This document shows positions 56,319 through 64,000 of a DNA stretch of 64,000 nucleotides, one piece after another. Under the pieces are notes generated by a model, which saw only the letters and a program-made list of their open reading frames with translations, searched no databases and was not told the DNA's origin. The translations under genes were made by a program, and so were the position numbers. The stretch covers positions 1,270,001 through 1,334,000 of the forward strand of contig JAHDVF020001307.1 in assembly GCA_022606425.2 (NCBI GenBank), in the 5' to 3' direction. Source of the DNA: Lepidostoma basale (Eukaryota; Arthropoda; Insecta; Trichoptera; Lepidostomatidae). Numbering within the stretch: the stretch's first letter is position 1; every line of letters begins with the position of its first letter.

Positions 56319-59300
56319 TTATTCAACTTTTGTCTGTTGGGGCTGCAGTATGTGTGAGATAGCCCCCGCAAGCTGGGCGAGGTGGGTACCAACCAGGTTG
56401 TGGCCGAGGAGGCCGGGCAGGAATGAGAGGTACAGCACCGTCATGTAGGTCAGCAGCAGGTTGCTAGTGGTGCTCCCGATCCAGGCCAAGCTGCTCAGAG
56501 ACGCAATCAAGATGGCGTAGTACTGTGAACATTACAACAAAAATATGAAAAAAAAATATATAAATGTATTTCATAAACGTACAAAATATTTTTTGTTCCC
56601 AGCACCGACCGACCCTTCTTTCCATGTCTTTCTCCATTTTTCCACCTCTTGTATCTTCTTCTTCTTCAGCCTGTATTGACCGTCCACTCCTGGGCGTAGG
56701 CCTCCTCTCGCATTTTCCATTCTCTTCTATTCTGAGCGATCCGCATCCAGGCACTTCCCGCACTTCTCTGGACATCGTCGCGCCAACGCAACTGTGGGTG
56801 CCCAACTCCACGCTTTGCCGTTCTTGGCCACCAGCACAGCAGTCGCCTTGTCCACTTTTCATCTGGATCGCGAGCGACATCCATCGCCACTTGAGGGTTG
56901 CGGTCATCTTGATAACATCGGAAACCTTTGTCCTGACTCTTATGTCCTCATTTCTGAGTCTGTCCCGTAAACTGATACCCAACATGGCCCTCTCCATTGC
57001 TCTCTGAGTGACTCTTAGCTTGTTGGCACTTTTTGACTTTTTTTTTCTCTTGTATGCTTCCCAGATAATTAAATTCGGTAACTCACTCCAGTTTCTCACC
57101 GTTCGTACCTATGATAGGTGATGTAAATTTTGAAGGACTGATAAATTTCCACTGCCAGCTACATTGAGTACCTGTCATTGTCAATATACATAATGGAAAT
57201 AGCGGTCATTATACTCTGATGGGTTAATAGAATGTGTAGGAGTTCATTGAATTGTGTCTATTATGCAGTACCAAGAGGAAGTGAGGACAAGTAGTACAAA
57301 GGTCAGCATAACAATGTTATCTTGTGACCTCGCCCTGCTCTCTCCTCTCTGGGGATCGGTCAGATACTTCTCCTGTCCGTATTTTGCCCCACAAACACTT
57401 ATGACCAAGGAATTTTATTTTATTATTATTCTTTTTTTTATTGTATACAACAGGTAGTTTGAACTGTATACATTATTTTTTTTAAATATTATATTGATTC
57501 TCGTGACATGTGATAGGTAGCACGTGAATTCTAAACCAGACCAAAGACAGTGTGTCAATCACACTCCCATCTTCAGGAATCGAATCAGAGACATTCGGTA
57601 TAGCAGTCAAAGCACTTATCACTCTGCCACGAAAGTCATTTAATGCCCGAAATTAATATATTCATAGCCTAAGCCAGGGATGGCGTACCTTTTTCACAAG
57701 TGGGTCAAATTTATATTTAAAAAAAAGCGCTGGCTAGGGTTTTCATAAAAATGAAAATCGTGACACGATTTTATTTAGAAAGGAGTAGATGGCGACATTT
57801 TTTTTTAGCCCATAAGCGACTTCTGGCCGGTAGAATTCGGCAGCGATCAAATTGATTTTCCGGACTGCTGCCCGGAAGTCGCTGATGACTTTAAAAAAAT
57901 ATCCCTGAAAACGACCCAGAATTCGGTATGGAATTTCTAGCGCGGGTCACGTAATTTCTACTCCGGGACCATCGTTCGCCATCCCTGGCCTAAGCTATAC
58001 AGTAGTCTCTCTTTATAACGATTCTCCCTATAATGATAATCTCTCTTTTACGATGAAATTAACGAAGGTAGTTTGGTTTTGGTAGTATTTATTCTATTTG
58101 TTCTTTCTCTATACTGATTTAAATCAATTTTATTAGAATTTATTTTACACAATATGAGCAGAAAATAGTTCATTATAATGAAGAAGGAATCGGGTCGTAT
58201 CCAGGCTCGGACCCATGTCCCGTGGATCAGGAGCCAAGCGTTCTCTCCCCTAGACCACCACCTGTTCTCTCTTTATAATGATGGTATTTCAGTCGTTCAA
58301 GTGTCTTCTGTCTTGATTTTAAAGCGGGTAGGATGCCAGCACTACCTGAGTAGGTAGGGTATTGCATATTTTTTTTCCTGTTTAACGAATGTCTAGCAAC
58401 CCCCATCTATTATATTATTGTCTGAAGTTGCAGAAACCTCAGCGAAGATTTGGATCATTCCATGCTGCAGTGGTTTCAACAGCAGTGTTTAAATCATATC
58501 TCAAAAATCTGGACCTCTGGTTGAAAGAAAAGCAGATATTTTTGCATCGCAGCTTGGCATTGCTGACTTTAAAGCGTCTGAGGATTGGCTGAACAAATGA
58601 GAGGTCCGTGATGTTAACAGAAACATCTCGGATGGCTGTCTGAAGATGAAGGCACGATATTAAGAGGAAGATATCTTTAATGCAGACGAAACGGGACTCT
58701 TTTATAAGATGATGCCAGGCAGAATTATAAAATTTAAAATGGAAAAGTGTATTGGCGGAAAGTTGTCAAAGGAACAAATTACAAACTGATAGCTAACATG
58801 ACAGGTTCAGCGAAGAGGAAATTGCTAGTGATCGGCAGGTCCAAAAATCCATATTGTTTTTAAAAACATCAAACATCTCTCTGTCAATTTATTATTATTA
58901 TTTTGATGACTTATATTTTAAGTGCGCTGTTTTGTAAAATCAATTACTCTAAGGGTGCACTAGGAAATGACTGACCAAAGAGTGCAGTCTTTAGAAGTTT
59001 CTTAAGTTTAACGTCACTATACTATTCCACGCCAACACTGACAGCACAATCATAGAAAATGGTTTTTTGGCTCCGATTGGAATTGTTATTGTTGACAATT
59101 ACAAAGCAAACAAGCGTGATTGAAAGGCGTTATTTCATCAAATATTGTTCTCTCTATATAACTATCTAAATTAAATTAACGTAAGTCCCGGATGGACAAG
59201 GAGCAGGCTTAGACAGTGCAGCGAGACTGACGAAAGGGCGTCGCTGCGTCCTATAACAGTCTCGGGTGGTGGTGGGAACCTTATATATATATAACTATCT

Positions 59301-60259
59301 CTCTCTATAACGATGACAATGCCCAGCTCCCTGGGTATCATTATAAAAAGAGACTACTGAATTTTGATTTGTCTATAAAAAGGATGAAATATCATTAAAA
59401 ATAATAGAAAGTCGTAGAAGTAAGTGAAGGCGAATACAGAAGAAAATAATTATCAACTTTTAAAAATATTGTGCAATCATCTTACAACGAAGACAAAAAT
59501 ATTATCTTCATTATGGTTTAATGAAAGCAAGCAGAAAAAATTAAATGAATAAAGCATTAATCAACATTTAGAAGTATTTTTTTGTTGGAAGATGGAAGAT
59601 TTCAGATGATCTGCACGGTTATAGATTAAAATAACAATTTTAATATGTTCTGTGGCATCTAATCAATTCCACGGTAAATAAGCACAAACTCATCAACACT
59701 ATTCTATTGCTTCATACTGTACATACAACTGAACGCAATTAATATAATAGTACTTACCGTGCGCGGTCTTGTTTCCCTCATTTTATAGAAGGACTCCGTT
59801 GTGTAAAAGATCCAGTTGTAATAAATGACCAAGCTTTTGCAGATCTCTTCAAACAACTTTTCCTTGTTCTTGTTCCATGAATCGGATGCATAAAAATGGG
59901 AGATCAGCACGGGGACGAAGTAGTCCAACAAGGTTATAATCATGCCAGCCGAAGCGATGAGCGTGAATATCGGTGGGTCGATCAGCCAAACCAGAAAGAA
60001 TACGCTGCTGATAGCGCCGAATATTATACCTGGATACCATTGCTTGTCCCACATAACCACCGAATGAACTGGTAAAATCACTTCGCGCCATCCTTCCAGT
60101 TTTCTCTTTAGCGCCCTAACTTGCTTTTCCTAAAAAACGAAACTCATCGAGATCAATAATGTATATTGAGGAAATAAAAATCTGAAGTATGCGGAATAGC
60201 AGAAATAAATATTTAATTGCACAAATATTTACTTGATCGTTGATTTGAGTGTCTGCCAT
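56319..60259 (-). CDS. ARL6IP1: ARL6IP1 (ADP-ribosylation factor-like 6-interacting protein 1), complete
   Basis: Small ER membrane protein with reticulon-like hairpins that shapes tubular ER and binds ARL6. Exons on the minus strand: 60233-60259 (MADTQINDQ), 59758-60129 and 56319-56522, giving 200 aa against about 203 in human. Landmarks in order: LKRKLEGWREVILPVHSVVMWDKQWYPG (human: LQGWGEVMLMADKVLRWERAW), hydrophobic segments around SSVFFLVWLIDPPIF and MIITLLDYFVPVLI, the EEICKSLV helix (human EICSNLV), then WIGSTTSNLLLTYMTVL and FLPGLLGHNLV (human LLLTYLIV, LLPGLNQHGI). Splice sites are canonical. The 3.2-kb second intron contains a RTE-like LINE, a SINE, a hAT-like element and a pogo relic. 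Confidence 0.93.
56645..57120 (-). mobile_element. RTE-like LINE C-terminal fragment
   Basis: Minus strand: [40 protein letters not shown], then, shifted, ARDPDEKWTRRLLCWWPR. In ARL6IP1 intron 2. Confidence 0.8.
57488..57640 (-). mobile_element. SINE-2 copy
   Basis: Complement of body and decayed tRNA-like head (CTTTCGTGGCAGAGTGATAA). Confidence 0.75.
57675..57987. mobile_element. hAT-like MITE with perfect 8-bp target duplication
   Basis: CAGGGATGGCG ... CGCCATCCCTG, 313 bp; GCCTAAGC at 57667-57674 and 57988-57995. Confidence 0.9.
58000..59359 (+). mobile_element. pogo/Tigger element with transposase remnant
   Basis: Ends CAGTAGTCTCTCTTTATAAC and complement CAGTAGTCTCTTTTTATAAT. Internal broken frames: NADETGLFYKMMPG, KCIGGKLSKEQ, SAKRKLLVIGRSKNPYCF; DETGLF is the catalytic second Asp block of Tigger transposases. 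Contains a tRNA-like insert near 58190-58270. Confidence 0.85.
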
Positions 60260-60839
60260 ATTCACATCAAAAATTGACAAAGAATCTTGATACAGCGATG
60301 AAAACAAAAGGAACGAACGCCTTTTTTCAAATGACAGTTGACGAGCGTTGCCAGTGCGTAGAAGCCATAGATTACTTTCGAGTACAGATTGGCAACTTTT
60401 GCAGAATGAACAGTACCTTTATTCCATAGACGATATTTATCGATGGGGCCTGAATAAAAAACAACGAGGGCAACTGAAAAACCAGCAAACAGAGAAATTA
60501 AAAGGTAAAATCTGTATTCAAATGATCAATTATAATCGTAATAGGCATGGCTATTAAATGTTTCTGGTATTTAACAGAAAAGATAATGGATGACTGACGA
60601 AAATGTGCTTACTTATAAGTATTCTTATCAACCGTCTGTCGTTCCCTACTGAACGGAGGCTTCTTCCAAAGCACGCCAATGTGTCCGTCTTTTCCGTCAC
60701 CACTCTCATCCATCTACGTCCAGTATTATTTAAATTATAATCGGTTTAGCCGGCAGGAGGACATCCAACTTTACGAAATTCTGTGCGAGGTTCCTACTCC
60801 AGAACCTGTCTTTGCAATCGACTGTTCTCCGACAAATTT

Positions 60840-61215
60840 AGCCAGCCCACCGAAATTTCAGCCGGCCTATCCTTAGAAACACCTCGGTTTGCCGAATAAA
60901 TTCATTTCGAATTTTGTTCCTCAAGATTTCAACCAAGCATGGCTTGCTGGGCGACATGGATCTTGTCCAGGTCGCCCAGCCACGTTCCACGTCTCGCCTC
61001 CAAAAGTCATGACTGGCAAAACGCACTGCTTGAATACTTCCGTGGCACGATCAAAATAATCAAATACTAAATGTTGGCCATGTGAGCACTCTTAGAAATC
61101 GACGCACACCTGCGACACAATGTAATGTTGAGGAAAATAGAGAAGTTTGTCAGGAAAGAACAATGTGGCGGTCCATTTTTCTGCTTACCCCTTTGAAGAG
61201 TCGGCGCGATGGTTA
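60840..61215. mobile_element. Two LINE fragments upstream of ARL6IP1
   Basis: 60840-61030 (-): KIRNEFIRQTEVFLRIGRLK, FRWAG. 61040-61215 (+): LINE-A 3' end finishing GGCGCGATGG and TTAG. Confidence 0.6.
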
Positions 61216-61990
61216 GTTAGCTAGATAATGGATGGATGTTTTAGAAACCAAATGTTTTTAAAAATTATAATATAAAATCTCAATATATGGTGATTGTAAT
61301 TAATAACAAATTATAGAGTGAGGGAACATTAAACATTATAAATAAAGCCTTAACTTTAACTACTCATTGAATTGATATTATAGCAATGTTATCTGATATA
61401 ATGATTTAGAAGATATATGTTATATTTTCAATTAAGAATTTTAAAAAGCAGTTACAATATTTATTTAAATTAATACATTAATATACAATTTTATTTATAT
61501 ATTTATTTCAACAAAATTTTGGGTTAATATTTTCAATAGTTATACGAATTATGGGAATATTTGTTTTAAATAAATGCTTCTATTTATTTGCTTTATTTTT
61601 GTAACATCAATCTTCAACAAGTTTTTCATGAAGAAATATGTCAAAGTAAATATTGTTATTAGGATATCCACTAAACACTTGATCTAAATTAGTAAAAATA
61701 CCTGTGAACTATTGTATGTAAATGCAAAGATTAATTATATGACAAACACCCTAGTTCATTCTGATATAATATATTACATTATAATAACAAATATGTATCT
61801 CTGGACTGCAAAATTTTTACAAAATAATTTCAATGAGCTGATTTTTCTAACGCGAGTTAATTTAAAATGTCTCCTATCTTTCTTGTTAAACATTTACGCA
61901 TAGTTAACTGTAGTTAATTATAATGAAGTACATGCGGATCTTAAGTAAGATGAACAAGGTATTTGGGCACATAAAGAATTAAACACAGGT
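61216..61990. other. AT-rich spacer between WRN 3' end and ARL6IP1
   Basis: Very AT-rich, no coding pattern; the WRN 3' UTR must start here but its end is not marked clearly. Confidence 0.4.
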
Positions 61991-63545
61991 TTACAATAAT
62001 GTTTTTTTATTATATAATTTCTGCATTTCTCTGGTCAAAGTTAATTTCACAGGGAAGGCCTTTCCCCGCTGCTTTTCATGTAACCACTGTTTTCCTTTTG
62101 AATCCAATATTACTTTGGAAAATAAGGATGAACCCACAATGATATTTGTGATTTTGATAAACCTTTCGATTTCTAGAAGAAATGCTGAAAAACAAAACAA
62201 ACTAAAAGTTATAAATTGTCTATGGTAAGTATACAAATTGGAAACTTAATACAGAAGTATCCAAGAAATGGAAAAAGTATATGGACCTTTGAACAAGTAT
62301 TTACTCTGTATATATTTAAAATTGTGAAATTATAATGCTCACATTTTTTTCCAAAAAATAAATCATCTTTATTCTAGCGGAATCTTTTTACATTCATGGT
62401 ACAATGAATAGGATTGAATTTTTTTATAAAGAGTTTGTGATTACATCACGAAAATGGTGCTTTTAAAAAAATATGTAATTGTTAACACATATTTGGCCAA
62501 ATTTTCTACAATATGAAAATGAAGTAATAAACTGACAATATTATAAATAAAAATGTGTGCTATTGAATGAGAGGCAAGTTACCAATTTGTTTCCACCATT
62601 CTTCACTTTTTTTCATTCCTGACCCAAAGCTTGGATTACTTTGGTTGATGTTCATTTTATTTTTGTCAGATGTTGAACCCATCAAGAGGGAAATAATTGT
62701 ACCAATGCCAAAAGATTTTGGCTGGAGACCGTGTATTCCTTTTAAAAATATTTCTACATCTTCAGACAGATCATAGAGGTAATCAGAATACGAATTTTTA
62801 CTGCAAAAAAATAAATTATGTAAATATTCCACATCTGTACAGTTTATTTAAAAAGAAGTTAATAATAAAAGTAGGAATATCTTATATGAACATACTTAGA
62901 GCAATTATCACAGCAGTGTCCTTTAGCAGGGTAAAGTATGTCTGCATTTCTGTCAAAATGATTTCCGATGAATTTTCTTCTGCATGTTGTCAAGGAAACA
63001 TATTTCTTCATGACTGAATTCCTTAAATCAGCGCTGTTATACATTAGTTGAGATTTAGTGTTGGCAACAGTAATATATCTAAAAAATCAAAACAATTTAC
63101 ATTAACAAATTATTATGTTAAATATAATATATATGTACAATATTTATTTTAAGTGAAAATAATCTGTCGACTGTAATGGACGTGTTTGAAAAAACTATGC
63201 TGAAAGATTATTTTCCTATTAGAGTTTTATAATTCAAACAAGAGTAAACTTGTTATTTAGTTAAATAAATGAATATTATTCTAATATAAAAAGAAGAGGT
63301 TCTAAAGTGAAATAAAAAAACAGATTTGTTTTTTCTCAAATACTGGAAAGATATCAATAATAATATATCAATTAATACCAAATTTGACTGAATTAAGAAA
63401 TAAACATTATACTGACCTATGAGTTACAAAATCAGATAGGGAATAATACATCACACATAGAGCGGGCCGACCATCCCTGCCTGCCCTTCCCACCTCCTGG
63501 TAGTAGCCTTCCATACTTAGGGGGGTTCCGTAATGTATTACTATT
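61991..63545 (-). CDS. WRN: WRN-type RecQ DNA helicase, last four exons (5' part outside window)
   Basis: 3'-5' DNA helicase for repair and replication-fork processing. Exons on the minus strand: 63417-63545, 62896-63078, 62583-62800, 61991-62184; junctions GT-AG, phases consistent. The first carries RecQ motif VI ([20 protein letters not shown], then GRDG); the second the zinc-binding subdomain ([10 protein letters not shown], then CCDNC); the third the start of the RQC winged helix ([29 protein letters not shown]), which matches human WRN (FGIGLPILFLRGSNS, ESWWK) better than BLM or RECQL1; the fourth ends the RQC ([18 protein letters not shown]). The protein stops about 20 residues after the RQC, so there is no HRDC domain. 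The joint between exons 3 and 4 is about six residues shorter than human WRN. Confidence 0.85.
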
Positions 63546-64000
63546 CTAAACATACAATAATTAAAAAAATATATTTTATTTGTATTTTGATGGCCATACA
63601 GGTATTACAATTCTACATGAGTAATAGAGTAATTGAAAAAAAAAATAGAACATGTGTCATAGAAAAAATATACTAACTGCACATTTGAAAATATTATATT
63701 ATTTGACCATAGACAGAAAATGTAAGCAAACTTATTATATAAAAAGCACACGGCTAATTCAAAAAACTAATTACTTCACTGTTATACTTTCTACAATCAC
63801 AATTTTAATGCAGTATATGAAATATGATAAAAAATAAACAAGAAAAATGTTTTCTTTGATTACAAGGTCATAGTGCATCATGAATTCTTGCCAAATGGTC
63901 GTACGGTCGATAAGAATTTGTATTTTGAAGTTTTACAAAAATTTATAGAGAATATTTGAATAATAGGTTGACAACTCCTGGATGTTACATCATGATAATG
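63546..64000. other. WRN intron, no exon seen
   Basis: AT-rich sequence upstream of the motif VI exon. A polypyrimidine/AG acceptor precedes 63545 on the minus strand. I see no further coding piece before the window edge. Confidence 0.5.

Noticed and set aside
56218..56448. Plus-strand frame at the ARL6IP1 3' end
   Set aside because: Antisense of the ARL6IP1 last exon, which matches the family on the minus strand.

Overview
The window is animal, almost certainly insect, nuclear DNA. It is AT-rich, all host genes are split by GT-AG introns, and three genes belong to the insect chemosensory (gustatory) receptor family. It is very repeat-rich: fragments of at least six LINE lineages, two SINE families, pogo/Tigger, hAT-like and piggyBac-like elements, and many long foldback (inverted-repeat) elements. 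I cannot assign the order of insect from sequence alone.

Layout. (1) 1.3-22.6 kb, minus strand: three tandem, head-to-tail gustatory receptor (Gr) genes with the same four-exon structure. Two are intact (about 398 and 387 aa). The third carries an in-frame stop in exon 2. (2) 27.5-51.5 kb, plus strand: sixteen in-frame exons of PPIP5K, the inositol pyrophosphate kinase/phosphatase (1188 residues visible). Only the second half of the phosphatase domain and the C-terminal tail are present. The ATP-grasp kinase and the RHG-containing start of the phosphatase domain were not found to the left, so the Gr cluster may sit, antisense, inside a PPIP5K intron longer than 27 kb. (3) 56.3-60.3 kb, minus strand: a complete three-exon ARL6IP1 gene (200 aa, ER membrane-shaping protein). 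(4) 62.0-63.5 kb, minus strand: the last four exons of a WRN-type RecQ helicase (motif VI, zinc-binding and RQC winged-helix domains), continuing off the right edge.

No operon-like cooperation is expected: the receptors are chemosensory, PPIP5K acts in inositol pyrophosphate signalling, ARL6IP1 in the ER membrane and WRN in DNA repair.

The most unusual signal lies in the repeats. Several unrelated-looking foldback families carry the same layout: CTGANGA (or one change from it), one or two spare bases, a short hairpin, GAAA, a self-complementary tetramer, then T and C/T. In at least two families short complementary strands also sit exactly next to the first C and the last base. This is the layout of a hammerhead ribozyme with a minimal, dimer-prone stem III, as known from Penelope-like retroelements. 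Other informative structures are a SINE sharing its 3' end and TTAG tail with a LINE, filled/empty insertion pairs, a tandemly multiplied piece of a Gr exon split by a SINE, and perfect 8-bp target duplications around hAT-like elements.
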